Source of the DNA: an uncultured Erysipelotrichaceae bacterium
GTDB lineage: Bacteria; Bacillota_I; Bacilli_A; Erysipelotrichales; Erysipelotrichaceae
Direction of reading: 5' to 3'
Length of the DNA stretch: 60,019 nt
Assembly (NCBI GenBank): GCA_902766005.1
Contig: CACXCB010000360.1
Span: forward strand, 1 to 60,019
In this document: piece after piece, positions 15,892 through 25,021 of the stretch
Layout of the letters: each line of letters begins with the position of its first letter
Position numbering within the stretch: the stretch's first letter is position 1
The notes under the pieces: model-generated
Databases searched by the model: none
Seen by the model: the letters and a program-made list of their open reading frames with translations, nothing else
Told to the model about the DNA's origin: nothing
Translations under genes and position numbers: made by a program

Positions 15892-17259
15892 ATGAGCAAA
15901 ACAGTATGGGAAAAACTAAATGAAAAAGAGATGGAAGAGCTGATGAAGTTCTGCGAAGACTATCGCCGGTTTCTTTCATCAAGCAAAACCGAAAGGGCAT
16001 TTGTCACCAACAGCGTTGCTGCTGCAGAAAAAGCAGGTTTCAAAAACATCAGTGAAGAAAGCGAACTGAAACCGGGGGATCGCATCTATGCGGTAAACAG
16101 AGGTAAAAATATCTGCCTGTTTGTCATCGGCAAGCAACCGCTCACGAGCGGCATGAACATTCTTGGCGCACATATTGATTCGCCAAGAACCGATCTCAAG
16201 CAGCATCCGCTGTATGAAAAGGACGGACTGGCATTATTAGATACGCATTATTACGGAGGCATTAAGAAATACCAATGGGTTGCCAGACCCATGTCCCTTG
16301 TTGGTGTTGTCTGCAAGAAAGATGGCACAACCATCAATATCAATATCGGTGAAAATCCCGGTGATCCGGTTGTCGGTATTTCCGATCTTCTGATTCATCT
16401 CAGTGCGGAACAGTTAAAGAAGCCTGCCGCAACTGTCATTGAAGGGGAACAGCTGGATCTTCTTGTCGGATCCATTCCGAAGAAGGATGAGGAAAAGGAT
16501 CCGGTGAAAGCGTATATTCTGGATCTTCTGAAAGAAAAATATGATATTGAGGAAGATGATTTTGTCTCTGCCGAGATTGAAGTTGTTCCATCCGGTGAGG
16601 CAAGGGATTATGGTCTTGATCGTTCGATGATCATCGGCTATGGCCATGATGACAGGGTTTGTGCATATACATCCATGAGAGCTATCTTTGAAATGGACGT
16701 GCCGGAAAGAACATCCTGCTGCATCCTTGTCGACAAGGAGGAAATCGGCTCTGTCGGCAATACGGGCATGCACAGCAAATTCTTCGAGAATGTTGTCGCA
16801 AAACTGCTGGACAGGCAATCCTCTGCAAACCTGATCAGTCTGAATGATGCCCTTGAAAACAGCAGGATGCTGTCAAGTGATGTCTCCATTGCCTTTGATC
16901 CGAATTTTCCGGAAGTCATGGAACCGAAAAACAGTGCATATTTCGGCAAGGGCATCTGTTTCAACAAATACACCGGCTCAAGAGGAAAGAGCGGCTCCAA
17001 CGATGCTAATGCGGAATTTGTTGCCAAGGTAAGAAAGGTCATGGATGACAACAATGTCATGTTCCAGACATGCGAACTTGGCAAAGTCGATGTCGGCGGA
17101 GGCGGAACAATCGCTTATATCCTGGCAAATATGAACATGGACGTCATCGATGCAGGTATCTGCGTACAGAATATGCATGCACCGTTTGAGGTTGTTTCCA
17201 AAGCGGATATCTACGAGGGATATCGCTGCTATGTTGCCTTCTTAAAGGACATGCGTTAA
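15892..17259 (+). CDS. M18 family aspartyl aminopeptidase-like metallopeptidase
   Basis: 455 residues, normal for M18. Ligands of the two-zinc site are seen in order: GAHIDSPRTD near 92 (His), HDDRVCAYTS near 253 (Asp bridging), VDKEEIGSVGNTG near 280 (Glu-Glu, general base and ligand), DVSIAFDPN near 330 (Asp) and ICVQNMHAPFE near 424 (last His). M18 enzymes remove N-terminal acidic or neutral residues from peptides in the cytoplasm as large tetrahedral dodecamers. The ribosome site GGAAGGG lies 9 bases before ATG. It follows hflX by 15 bases and is followed after one base by a phosphatase gene. Confidence 0.9.
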   Translation: MSKTVWEKLNEKEMEELMKFCEDYRRFLSSSKTERAFVTNSVAAAEKAGFKNISEESELKPGDRIYAVNRGKNICLFVIGKQPLTSGMNILGAHIDSPRTDLKQHPLYEKDGLALLDTHYYGGIKKYQWVARPMSLVGVVCKKDGTTININIGENPGDPVVGISDLLIHLSAEQLKKPAATVIEGEQLDLLVGSIPKKDEEKDPVKAYILDLLKEKYDIEEDDFVSAEIEVVPSGEARDYGLDRSMIIGYGHDDRVCAYTSMRAIFEMDVPERTSCCILVDKEEIGSVGNTGMHSKFFENVVAKLLDRQSSANLISLNDALENSRMLSSDVSIAFDPNFPEVMEPKNSAYFGKGICFNKYTGSRGKSGSNDANAEFVAKVRKVMDDNNVMFQTCELGKVDVGGGGTIAYILANMNMDVIDAGICVQNMHAPFEVVSKADIYEGYRCYVAFLKDMR

Positions 17260-17260
17260 G

Positions 17261-17971
17261 ATGCGACTAATGATCATCCGTCATGGAGATCCTGATTATA
17301 TTCACGATACCCTGACGGAAAAAGGCTGGAGAGAAGCTGAGCTGCTGAGCTCTTATCTGAAAAATGAGAAAATTGATTCTATTTATGTTTCTCCCTATGG
17401 AAGGGCAAGAGATACGGCTTCCCTAACTCTGCAGAAAAGAAAGCAGGAAGCAGTTACACTGCAATGGCTCAGGGAATTTGAACCGAGAATTCAAAGACCG
17501 GACAAGGATAAAAGAACAAGAGCCTGGGACTGGCTTCCCGAAGACTGGACCAAATATCCCGAATTCTATCAGTATGATGCCTGGTATGATCATCCGATCA
17601 TGCAGGAAGCACATGTCAAGGAAGCATATCTCGATATATGTGAACAATTTGATCTTCTTCTGGAAAAACACGGCTATGCAAGAGAAGGAAATCTGTATAA
17701 GGTGCTGCATGAGAACCATGATACAATTGCCCTGTTTTGCCATTTTGGCCTGGAATGCATTTTATTGTCACATCTTCTGCATATTTCCCCGATGCCTTTA
17801 TGGCATGGATTTGTTGCTGCGCCATCCTCTGTGACTACCATCCATACGGAAGAGAGGGAAGAGGGAAAGGCATCCTTCCGGATACAGACATTCGGTTCCA
17901 TCACACATCTTTATACAGGAAATGAAGAACCTTCCTTTGCGGCAAGGTATGCGGAATGTTTTCACGATTAA
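17261..17971 (+). CDS. Histidine phosphatase (phosphoglycerate mutase-like)
   Basis: 236 residues. LMIIRHGDPDY near residue 4 is the RHG motif with the phosphorylated His; SPYGRARDTA near 47 brings a second Arg; EFEPR near 71 the acidic residue; and ALFCHFGLECILL near 160 carries the second catalytic His. The middle (RAWDWLPEDWTKYPEFYQYDAWYDHP near 92-117) is an unusual insertion. The reaction is dephosphorylation through a phosphohistidine; the substrate is unknown. ATG begins one base after the aminopeptidase stop, so the two are translated together. It is followed by a terminator and then a second, double phosphatase. Confidence 0.85.
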   Translation: MRLMIIRHGDPDYIHDTLTEKGWREAELLSSYLKNEKIDSIYVSPYGRARDTASLTLQKRKQEAVTLQWLREFEPRIQRPDKDKRTRAWDWLPEDWTKYPEFYQYDAWYDHPIMQEAHVKEAYLDICEQFDLLLEKHGYAREGNLYKVLHENHDTIALFCHFGLECILLSHLLHISPMPLWHGFVAAPSSVTTIHTEEREEGKASFRIQTFGSITHLYTGNEEPSFAARYAECFHD

Positions 17972-17973
17972 AT

Positions 17974-17995
17974 AAGGCAGAAATTCTGCCTTTTT
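17974..17995 (+). terminator. Terminator after the single-domain phosphatase
   Basis: AAGGCAGAA (17974-17982) pairs with TTCTGCCTT (17984-17992), followed by T residues. Confidence 0.8.
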
Positions 17996-18047
17996 CTTTG
18001 AATCAAAGGCATAGTATTGGTACAATAGTAGATAGAGGTAAATACGT

Positions 18048-19304
18048 ATGAAAATCACATTTTATTATGTCCGCCATGGTGAGACACTTTTTAATCGTAA
18101 GGGAAGGATACAGGGGGTCTGTGATTCTCCTTTGACAGAAAACGGAAAGAAACAGGTAATCAAGGCAAAGGAAGCCTTAAAGGATGTATATTTTGACAGA
18201 GCTTTCACTTCTCCGAGTGAAAGAACAATGGATACTGCATCCATCATTCTTGAGGGAAGAAAGCTGGAAGCTGAGGTTGTGGATAACCTGCATGAATATG
18301 ATTTCGGCAGATTTGAAGGAACACGTTTTACCTCTCATCCCGATGAGATCAGGAACTGTTTTGAGACGAAGGATTTCTCAAGCGTAGATGGCGAATCACG
18401 TGCTAAAATCGAAGTCAGGGTGCGTGAAACCATTCGCCGGATTGTTGATCTTTGTGAGGATAATGACAGAGTACTGTTGACAGGCCATGGCATGTTTGAG
18501 GATTTCCTGATGGCAACGCTTTTGGATGTCGATACGGACAAGCTGAGAGAGGAATACCAGGCACAACATAAAAACATGATTCCGAATGGAGGAATCATGG
18601 TATTTCAGTTTGAAGACGGATTATACAAGCTGATTTCCCTGCCGGTCATGCCGGAGGATTTTGTCAAGCCTGAAGAAGAAAAGGTTGTGACTTTCTATTA
18701 TGTCAGACATGGTGAAACACAGTTCAACATGTGGAACCGTATGCAGGGATCATGTGATTCGCCATTGACACAAAACGGCATACATCAGGCAGAGATGGCA
18801 AGAGATGCCCTAAAGTATGCAAAAATTGATTTGGCATTTACCAGTACCAGCGGCAGAACCAGAAAGACAGCGGAGATCGTCTGTCAGCCGCATAATATCA
18901 AGCCGCAATTATGCAAGGGATTGAAGGAAGTCGATTTTGGTGATTTTGACGGTATTGTGACAGATTCCTGGCAGAAGGAGATCATGAAGCGCCATGAAAC
19001 GGAAAGCTGGGAAGATGTCGGTGGCGAGTCGCCTGAACAGATAAAAGAAAGAATCGAAACAACCCTGTATGAAATTGCCAATATTGCCAAGGACGGGGAA
19101 TCCGTGCTGCTTGTCAGTCATGGCACATATTATCTCAACATGCTTCGCTTTATCTTCAACATCGACAGGATGAAATATTATGAAGAACGCATGAAAGAAG
19201 GAAGACAGGCAATGCCGAACGGCGGTGTATTTACCTTCCAGTATATTGACGGACAATTCAAGGTACTGGATCTGATGATTGCACCGGATGAATTCCTTGG
19301 CTGA
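18048..19304 (+). CDS. Tandem two-domain histidine phosphatase
   Basis: 418 residues made of two complete histidine-phosphatase domains. Domain 1 (about 1-205) has FYYVRHGETLFN near 4, SPSERTMDTA near 55 and LLTGHGMFEDFL near 144. Domain 2 (about 213-418) has FYYVRHGETQFN near 217, STSGRTRKTA near 266 and LLVSHGTYYLNML near 354. Both keep the RHGET and second-His motifs, so both look catalytic. Each half also has the RIQG or RMQGSCDSPLT segment typical of cofactor-dependent-mutase-like phosphatases. The halves are clearly related, so the gene arose by internal duplication. Start supported by AGAGGTAAA upstream and a TACAAT box at about 18021. Substrate unknown. Confidence 0.88.
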   Translation: MKITFYYVRHGETLFNRKGRIQGVCDSPLTENGKKQVIKAKEALKDVYFDRAFTSPSERTMDTASIILEGRKLEAEVVDNLHEYDFGRFEGTRFTSHPDEIRNCFETKDFSSVDGESRAKIEVRVRETIRRIVDLCEDNDRVLLTGHGMFEDFLMATLLDVDTDKLREEYQAQHKNMIPNGGIMVFQFEDGLYKLISLPVMPEDFVKPEEEKVVTFYYVRHGETQFNMWNRMQGSCDSPLTQNGIHQAEMARDALKYAKIDLAFTSTSGRTRKTAEIVCQPHNIKPQLCKGLKEVDFGDFDGIVTDSWQKEIMKRHETESWEDVGGESPEQIKERIETTLYEIANIAKDGESVLLVSHGTYYLNMLRFIFNIDRMKYYEERMKEGRQAMPNGGVFTFQYIDGQFKVLDLMIAPDEFLG

Positions 19305-19320
19305 GAAATATAAGATGAAA

Positions 19321-19350
19321 AGAATCGGATGTTCTCCGATTCTTTTTTTT
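19321..19350 (+). terminator. Terminator after the double phosphatase
   Basis: AGAATCGGA (19321-19329) pairs with TCCGATTCT (19335-19343) and runs into eight T residues. Confidence 0.85.
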
Positions 19351-19352
19351 CA

Positions 19353-20144
19353 TTATGCCTGCTTGCGGCAAATATAAAGCAGATGATTTGTGTTTCCCAA
19401 CAGCTCACGCTTTTCGGAAAAAGCCAGATACCATTCAGCAAAGGATTCAAATTCTTCATCGTTCATAGAAAAATCAGGACGCCTCTCAATTTCTTCCAGC
19501 ATTCCGTCCACACCTGCTGTTGTTAACCATTCGACAGGTTTTCCATGAAAAAGTTCCTCAAACTCTGCAATATCATATCCTGTAAACAGCTGTTCCTTGA
19601 AATGTCTTACCTGATACTGATCCGTAAAGTTTTCTGCCTGTCCTTTGGCCCAGTTTCCGTAGAAATAGTTTGCATACATAATGGCAAAAACAGAAAGGAA
19701 AGAGAAAAGAATTACACCGTCAGGTTTTGTGACGCGGATTGCTTCGTCAATTGCACAATTCACTTCGCCTGTTTCATACAGATGATACATCGGACCGAAG
19801 ATCAGTGTTACATCAAATGCATTATCCTCAAAACAGCTCAAATCTGTTGCGTCTGCCTGAAATGATTGCAGATTCACCATTCCTTTACTGTTGTTTCTGA
19901 GGATTTTAAGATTTCTGTCAACAAGTTCGACAGCTGTCACATCCATGCCTTCTTTTGCAAGGGCAATGGAGTATCGTCCGGTTCCGGCGCCAACCTCAAG
20001 TATCCTGGATTGTGAGGTTGTATAACGATGGATGAATGACATTGTCGTACGGTATTCCAGCTGACCCTGTCGCGATCTTGTCATCCGTCCGTCTTCGTCA
20101 AACTGATCATAAAAGCTGCTGACTATTTCTTTTCTGGTACGCAT
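19353..20144 (-). CDS. Class I SAM-dependent methyltransferase (intact paralogue)
   Basis: 263 residues. SAM-binding motif I is ILEVGAGTGRYSIAL near 47-61, followed by the acidic end of strand 2 (VTAVELVDRN near 70), DATDLSCFEDNAFDVTLIFGPMYHL near 98-122 (motifs II and III) and VTKPDGVILFSF near 142. It is a soluble Rossmann methyltransferase; the acceptor is unknown. The C-terminal region (QVRHFKEQLFTGYDIAEFEELF near 181-202, then NHLLYICRK at the end) is shared almost residue for residue with the broken copy at 40564-41354. AGGAGG precedes the ATG. It converges on the double phosphatase. Confidence 0.88.
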   Translation of the reverse strand: MRTRKEIVSSFYDQFDEDGRMTRSRQGQLEYRTTMSFIHRYTTSQSRILEVGAGTGRYSIALAKEGMDVTAVELVDRNLKILRNNSKGMVNLQSFQADATDLSCFEDNAFDVTLIFGPMYHLYETGEVNCAIDEAIRVTKPDGVILFSFLSVFAIMYANYFYGNWAKGQAENFTDQYQVRHFKEQLFTGYDIAEFEELFHGKPVEWLTTAGVDGMLEEIERRPDFSMNDEEFESFAEWYLAFSEKRELLGNTNHLLYICRKQA

Positions 20145-20245
20145 ATAAGCCTCCTGATTGAAACTTCATTTTTCAGATAAACCAATTATATATTCTCTGA
20201 AAAAATGATCAATCAAATCGATATGACCGTCGATTTCCTGCAAAT

Positions 20246-20277
20246 GAAAAAGGAAGCACCTTTTTAACAGGGCTTCC
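20246..20277 (-). terminator. Terminator of the citrate synthase gene
   Basis: On the minus strand GGAAGC and GCTTCC, with an inner CCTGTTAAAAAGG hairpin, run into five T residues about 20 bases after the stop. Confidence 0.65.
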
Positions 20278-20298
20278 CTGATGTCAGTGATTCTGTTT

Positions 20299-21672
20299 TC
20301 AGTCTTCGCGGTCTTCGATATGCGTGAATTCCTGGTCGGAGCCGATATAACGGTAGGCAGGACGCATGATACGGTTGGAGAATTCCACTTCCTCCATGCG
20401 GTGTGCACACCATCCGGCAACCCTGGCAATCGCAAAGATCGGTGTGAAGAGATCTTCATCAATATCGAGAATGCGGTAGACAAGACCGGAGAACAGATCC
20501 ATATTGGCACATACGTTCTTGTTCAGGCCTTTGATCTCCTTGAAGATGACAGGTCCGAGCTTTTCGATCTGACATAGTAGATCGTATTCCTCCTTGTATC
20601 CTTTCTCATAAGCAAGGTTCTTGGAGTACTTCTTCAGGGTTTGTGCCCTTGGATCGGAGATGGTATAAACCGCATGCCCGATACCGTAGATTAAGCCGCT
20701 TCCGTCACCTGCTTCTCTGCGCATGATCTTTCTGAGATAATCCTTGACTTCCTCGTCATCGTAGATGTCTTTGATATTGGACATCATCTCATCCAGCTGG
20801 TGCATAACCTTCAGGTTGGCACCGCCGTGTTTCGGACCTTTGAGAGAGCAGATGGCAGATGCGATGGCCGAGTATGTATCTGTTCCGGTAGAGGAAAGGA
20901 CGCGGTCCGTAAAGGTACTGTTGTTACCTCCGCCATGGTCTGCATGCACAATCAGGCAGAGGTCGAGAAGCTTCGCCTCCTCGTGGGTGTAGATCTGGTC
21001 AGGACGGTAGGTAGAAAGAATGTGTTCCGCCGTGGACAATCCCTTTACCGGATAATGAAAATACAATGACTGGTGCTTGTAAGCATGACGCTGTGTCTGG
21101 TAGGAATAGACGGTCATCGTCGGCAGCTGTGCCACCAGGTTGATGGACTGCTTCAGGATGTTCTCGAGGGAAGTGTCCTCAGCTTTTTCGTCATAGCTGT
21201 ACATGGCCAGAACCGAACGGGCCATCTTGTTCATGATGTTCGGGGAAGGGGCAGCCATGATCATGGTTTCTGCAAATCCGTCAGGCAGCTCGCGGTGCTC
21301 TTCCAGCATTCTGCAGAATTTCTGCAGTCTTTCTTTTGTCGGCAAAGAACCGAACAGCAGCAGCCATACGACTTCCTCAAACATGAATCTGTCTTCATTG
21401 ATGGCTTCATCAATAATCGTCTGCAGATCAATGCCGCGATAGATCAGCTTTCCGTCAATCGGAATGATCTTGTCATCTTCTTTCCTATATCCAATAACGT
21501 CACATATATTTGTCAATCCGGCTAAGACACCGGTACCGTCGGGATTACGCAATCCGCGCTTGACACCGAGTTTCTCGCTGACTTTCGGATCGATGAAGTT
21601 GTTTTCTTTGTATTCTTCACAAAGCAGGGTGATTTCTTCTTCCGTTAGTTTTTGCACATCAGGATAAATCAT
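20299..21672 (-). CDS. gltA: Citrate synthase
   Basis: 457 residues. The start is ATG 21672, 7 bases after AGGAGG; longer starts at 21678 and 21696 run through the ribosome site. Catalytic segments are IVHADHGGGNNSTFT near 241 (first His), SLKGPKHGGANLKVM near 280 (second His, followed by KVM), IYGIGHAVYTISDPRA near 329 (third His and Arg) and FSGLVYRIL near 400 with the active-site region, so it should condense acetyl-CoA and oxaloacetate to citrate. Divergent from an aconitase-family gene with back-to-back promoters, which implies a shared role in making 2-oxoglutarate precursors. A 2-methylcitrate synthase is the main alternative. Confidence 0.92.
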   Translation of the reverse strand: MIYPDVQKLTEEEITLLCEEYKENNFIDPKVSEKLGVKRGLRNPDGTGVLAGLTNICDVIGYRKEDDKIIPIDGKLIYRGIDLQTIIDEAINEDRFMFEEVVWLLLFGSLPTKERLQKFCRMLEEHRELPDGFAETMIMAAPSPNIMNKMARSVLAMYSYDEKAEDTSLENILKQSINLVAQLPTMTVYSYQTQRHAYKHQSLYFHYPVKGLSTAEHILSTYRPDQIYTHEEAKLLDLCLIVHADHGGGNNSTFTDRVLSSTGTDTYSAIASAICSLKGPKHGGANLKVMHQLDEMMSNIKDIYDDEEVKDYLRKIMRREAGDGSGLIYGIGHAVYTISDPRAQTLKKYSKNLAYEKGYKEEYDLLCQIEKLGPVIFKEIKGLNKNVCANMDLFSGLVYRILDIDEDLFTPIFAIARVAGWCAHRMEEVEFSNRIMRPAYRYIGSDQEFTHIEDRED

Positions 21673-21699
21673 GTTCATACCTCCTGTTTTTTGCATTCT

Positions 21700-21727
21700 A
21701 TTTTATCGTAACATGCATTAAGGTCAA
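21700..21727 (-). promoter_or_regulatory. Citrate synthase promoter
   Basis: On the minus strand TTGACC (21727-21722) and TAAAAT (21705-21700) are 16 bases apart. It lies back to back with the forward promoter at 21737-21766. Confidence 0.7.
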
Positions 21728-21736
21728 GTTAAAATG

Positions 21737-21766
21737 TTGTGAAAAGGATGAATATTGTTATAGAAT
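21737..21766 (+). promoter_or_regulatory. Aconitase-family gene promoter
   Basis: TTGTGA (21737-21742) is followed by overlapping -10 candidates TATAGA (21759-21764, 16-base spacer) and TAGAAT (21761-21766, 18-base spacer). Nine bases separate it from the divergent citrate synthase promoter. Confidence 0.6.
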
Positions 21767-21794
21767 AATGGGTAATTGAAAGGAAAAGTGAGAT

Positions 21795-24023
21795 ATGAAA
21801 CTGATTGACAAACCTGTTATATACGCAAATAACGCATACACGGAAACAACAGATATCCATAAACACGGCAAAAACAAAACTCTGACATATCGGATTCTCG
21901 ATGCGCATGACAGCCATGCGGATGAGAATCTTCTGCATATTACATTTGATTCACTGACTTCCCATGATATCACCTATGTAGGCATTATACAGACCGCAAG
22001 GGCTTCCGGCATGCAGAAGTTTCCGATGCCGTATGTTTTAACCAATTGCCATAATACGTTATGTGCGGTGGGTGGAACAATCAACGAGGATGACCATCAG
22101 TTTGCCTTGTCGGCTGCACACAAATACGGTGGCATCTATGTTCCGCCGAACATGGCTGTCATTCACAGCTATAACCGTGAAATGATGACCGGATGCGGCA
22201 GGATGATCCTCGGCTCTGATTCCCATACAAGATATGGTGCATTAGGCACGATGGGTGTCGGCGAAGGCGGGGGAGAGCTTGCCAAACAGCTGGTTGGCAG
22301 AACCTATGATCTTGCATATCCAAAAACCGTACTGGTTTATCTGCATGGAAAGGTGAAAAACGGCGTTGGGCCGCATGATGTAGCCTTAAGCATAGTTCAG
22401 GCTACTTACGCAAACGGTTTTGTGAAGAACTGCTCAATGGAATTTGCCGGCCCGGGCATTCATGACCTTTCCCAGGATTTCCGTAACGGCATCGATGTCA
22501 TGACAACCGAGACAACCTGCTGGTCAAGCATCTGGGAAACTGATGCAAAAACACAGGAATACTATGCAATTCATGGAAGAGAAGCGGATTATGCAGAGCT
22601 GAAGGTTGAGGATGGTGCATATTATGATGCATGTCTGGATATTGATCTTGCAGAGATCGAATGCATGATTGCATTACCGATGCACCCATCTTATGCACTG
22701 CCGATCAATGAGCTGAAAAAGGATCCGAAGAAGTATCTGAAAGAGGCACAGGAAAGAGCGAACAGCCAGTTAAACGGCAAAGTGGAAATGGATCTTTTAA
22801 GCAAAATTGATGATGAAGGAAATATCCATGTGGATCAGGGCATCATTGCCGGCTGTTCCGGAGGTATCTATGAAAATATCTGCATTGCTTCCGAAATCCT
22901 GAAAGGAAAAGATTGCGGCAATGGACAGTTCCGCCTGTCGGTCTATCCGGATTCCCAGCCATCCAATGTAGAACTCATGAAGAATGAAGTTGTAGTGAAT
23001 CTCCTGGAGAGCGGTGCCGTGTATCGCGAAGCTTTCTGTGGACCGTGTTTCGGTGCAGGCGATACACCTGCAAACAAAGAATTCTCGATCCGCCATACGA
23101 CAAGAAACTTTCCGAACAGGGAAGGCTCCAAGCCAAATGAAGGACAGCTTTCCGCTGTTGCTTTAATGGATGCAAGAAGCATTGCTGCTACAGCGTTGCA
23201 TCAGGGCATATTGACAGCTGCTTCCGATCTCGATATTTCTTATCCTGAAGTCAAGCCTGCATTCAACGCATCCATCTATGAGAAAAGGGTATATAACGGA
23301 TATGGCAAAGCTGATCCGGAGTATCCGCTTGTCTTCGGTCCGAATATCAAAGACTGGCCATCCATGCCTGCACTCAGTGATGATCTTCTGATTAAGATTG
23401 TCAGCTATATCGATGATCCTGTCACAACAACCGATGAACTGATTCCTTCCGGTGAAACATCCAGTTTCCGCTCCAACCCGTTGCGCTTAGCGGAATTCAC
23501 TTTATCCAGAAGGGATCCTTCTTATGTCGCAAATGCCAAAAAAGTGGCGGAAAAGATGAAAGCATTGCAGGAAGGCAGTATGGACGAGGAAGTACGGGAT
23601 GTTTACGCCTTATTCAAGAAAAACGGTATCGTGACAGATCCGATGCACACCAATATCTGTTCATCCATCTATGCCAATAAGCCGGGTGATGGCTCAGCCA
23701 GGGAACAGGCAGCTTCCTGTCAGAGGGTATTGGGAGCAGGAGCAAACTTTGCCGAAGAATATGCGACAAAGAGATATCGTTCCAACTGCATCAACTGGGG
23801 CATTCTGCCGTTTCTGACAAAGGATAAGGATGCCTTCACAAAAGACAGCTGGGTATTGATCAAAGATATCCGCACGGCTGTAGCAAACGATGCAGAGATT
23901 CATGCCTATGTCTGCAAGGAGGAGAGTATCAGGGAAGTGATTGTTTCCCTTGGGTTCCTGACAGAAGAGGAGAAACAGATTCTCCTTGACGGATGTCTCA
24001 TCAATTACTACAAGCATGCATAA
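21795..24023 (+). CDS. Aconitase-family hydratase
   Basis: 742 residues, shorter than AcnA (about 890) and with its own N-terminus. Aconitase signatures: LTNCHNTL near 77, ILGSDSHTRYGALGTMGVGEGG near 137, an Fe-S cysteine in GCSGG near 355 and two more in FCGPCFGAGDTPAN near 414, then RNFPNREG near 437. The C-terminal swivel-like part includes SNCINWGILPF near 658. The three cysteines should hold a [4Fe-4S] cluster that isomerises citrate to isocitrate. Ribosome site is a purine-rich AAAGGAAAAGTGAG. It is divergent from citrate synthase. Homologues are often just called hydratase, so the exact substrate is inferred from context. Confidence 0.85.
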   Translation: MKLIDKPVIYANNAYTETTDIHKHGKNKTLTYRILDAHDSHADENLLHITFDSLTSHDITYVGIIQTARASGMQKFPMPYVLTNCHNTLCAVGGTINEDDHQFALSAAHKYGGIYVPPNMAVIHSYNREMMTGCGRMILGSDSHTRYGALGTMGVGEGGGELAKQLVGRTYDLAYPKTVLVYLHGKVKNGVGPHDVALSIVQATYANGFVKNCSMEFAGPGIHDLSQDFRNGIDVMTTETTCWSSIWETDAKTQEYYAIHGREADYAELKVEDGAYYDACLDIDLAEIECMIALPMHPSYALPINELKKDPKKYLKEAQERANSQLNGKVEMDLLSKIDDEGNIHVDQGIIAGCSGGIYENICIASEILKGKDCGNGQFRLSVYPDSQPSNVELMKNEVVVNLLESGAVYREAFCGPCFGAGDTPANKEFSIRHTTRNFPNREGSKPNEGQLSAVALMDARSIAATALHQGILTAASDLDISYPEVKPAFNASIYEKRVYNGYGKADPEYPLVFGPNIKDWPSMPALSDDLLIKIVSYIDDPVTTTDELIPSGETSSFRSNPLRLAEFTLSRRDPSYVANAKKVAEKMKALQEGSMDEEVRDVYALFKKNGIVTDPMHTNICSSIYANKPGDGSAREQAASCQRVLGAGANFAEEYATKRYRSNCINWGILPFLTKDKDAFTKDSWVLIKDIRTAVANDAEIHAYVCKEESIREVIVSLGFLTEEEKQILLDGCLINYYKHA

Positions 24024-24028
24024 GGAGA

Positions 24029-24060
24029 ACAGACAGATCGGCTGATCTGTCTGTTGTTTT
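24029..24060 (+). terminator. Terminator of the aconitase-family gene
   Basis: A perfect 11-bp stem ACAGACAGATC (24029-24039) / GATCTGTCTGT (24044-24054) with loop GGCT is followed by TGTTTT. Confidence 0.88.
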
Positions 24061-24097
24061 GACAATAGAAAGTACTACAATATTTTTTGAGGTTTTT

Positions 24098-24997
24098 ATG
24101 GAAGAATTTGAAAGATTAAAAGACATACACAGAGGAAATGCCTCTGACATCATTACGGAAGGCTGTCTTGTTTTGGAAGGCGGTGCATGGAGAGGTTTGT
24201 ATACACAGGGTGTACTGGATACCTTTATGGAGCATGATCTCAATATACAGACAACCCTGGGCGTCAGTGCAGGAGCAATGGCTGCAATAACCTATCTGTC
24301 CGGACAGATCGGTCTTTCCACGACGTTTAATCTCGGCCACAGGCATGATCAGAACTACTTCGGTGTCGGGGCACTGGCAAAGGACCATGGTGTTACGGGA
24401 TTTACGTATCTGTATGAGCATCTTGCGGATATTGAACCATTGAATGAAGAACGGTTTTTTGATCAAAGAAGAAGGCTTGTCGTCACTTGTACAAATATTG
24501 AAACCGGTGAAACCGAATATTTTGAAAAGAAGGATTCGAAGGAAATCTTTTATGCGATAAAAGCTTCGGCTTCTGTTCCGTATGTTTCGGAAGCTGTGGA
24601 AATAAACGGAAAACGGTATCTCGATGGCGGTATCTCCTGCAAGCTGCCGTATTTCTGGGCTTTTGATGAAGGCTTCGATAAAGTGGTTGTCGTCCGTACA
24701 AGGGCCAAGGACTACCGCAAGCCCGTACATCGTCCTCTGGAACTGACGCATATCGAATACAAAAAATATCCGGCATTGCAGAAAGACCTGCTTGAGGAAG
24801 CACCGCATTACAATCTGCTTTTGGATCGTCTGGACCAGCTGGAAAAACAGGGAAAGGTTTATGTACTTGCCCCGAGTGAACCGATTAACATCAAGCGCTT
24901 TGAAGGGGATCTGGATACACTCTTCAATATCTATGATTTAGGCAGAAGGGATGCCCTTGCGCATATCGATGAAATCAAAGCATATCTCAATTCTTAA
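24098..24997 (+). CDS. Patatin-like phospholipase (YjjU-type)
   Basis: 299 residues from ATG 24098, chosen over an upstream frame start at 23993 because TTGAGG precedes it and 24029-24060 is a terminator. The oxyanion-hole glycine run LEGGAWRGLYTQGVLD lies near 26, the nucleophile elbow GVSAGAMAA near 54 and the Asp of the Ser-Asp dyad in YLDGGISCKLP near 172. Patatins hydrolyse acyl esters of phospholipids; bacterial YjjU-like proteins are cytoplasmic and of unknown role. A TACAAT box (about 24077) is suitably placed. The stop codon abuts a bidirectional terminator shared with the convergent aminotransferase gene. Confidence 0.9.
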   Translation: MEEFERLKDIHRGNASDIITEGCLVLEGGAWRGLYTQGVLDTFMEHDLNIQTTLGVSAGAMAAITYLSGQIGLSTTFNLGHRHDQNYFGVGALAKDHGVTGFTYLYEHLADIEPLNEERFFDQRRRLVVTCTNIETGETEYFEKKDSKEIFYAIKASASVPYVSEAVEINGKRYLDGGISCKLPYFWAFDEGFDKVVVVRTRAKDYRKPVHRPLELTHIEYKKYPALQKDLLEEAPHYNLLLDRLDQLEKQGKVYVLAPSEPINIKRFEGDLDTLFNIYDLGRRDALAHIDEIKAYLNS

Positions 24998-25021
24998 AAA
25001 AACCGGAAGCTTCCGGTTTTT
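24996..25021. terminator. Bidirectional terminator between patatin and MalY-type genes
   Basis: AAAAACCGGAA pairs with TTCCGGTTTTT around GC, with A- and T-runs on both sides. Both convergent genes end within it. Confidence 0.85.

Noticed and set aside
24116..24808. A 230-codon open frame antisense to the patatin gene
   Set aside because: No ribosome site; the forward patatin motifs are intact.
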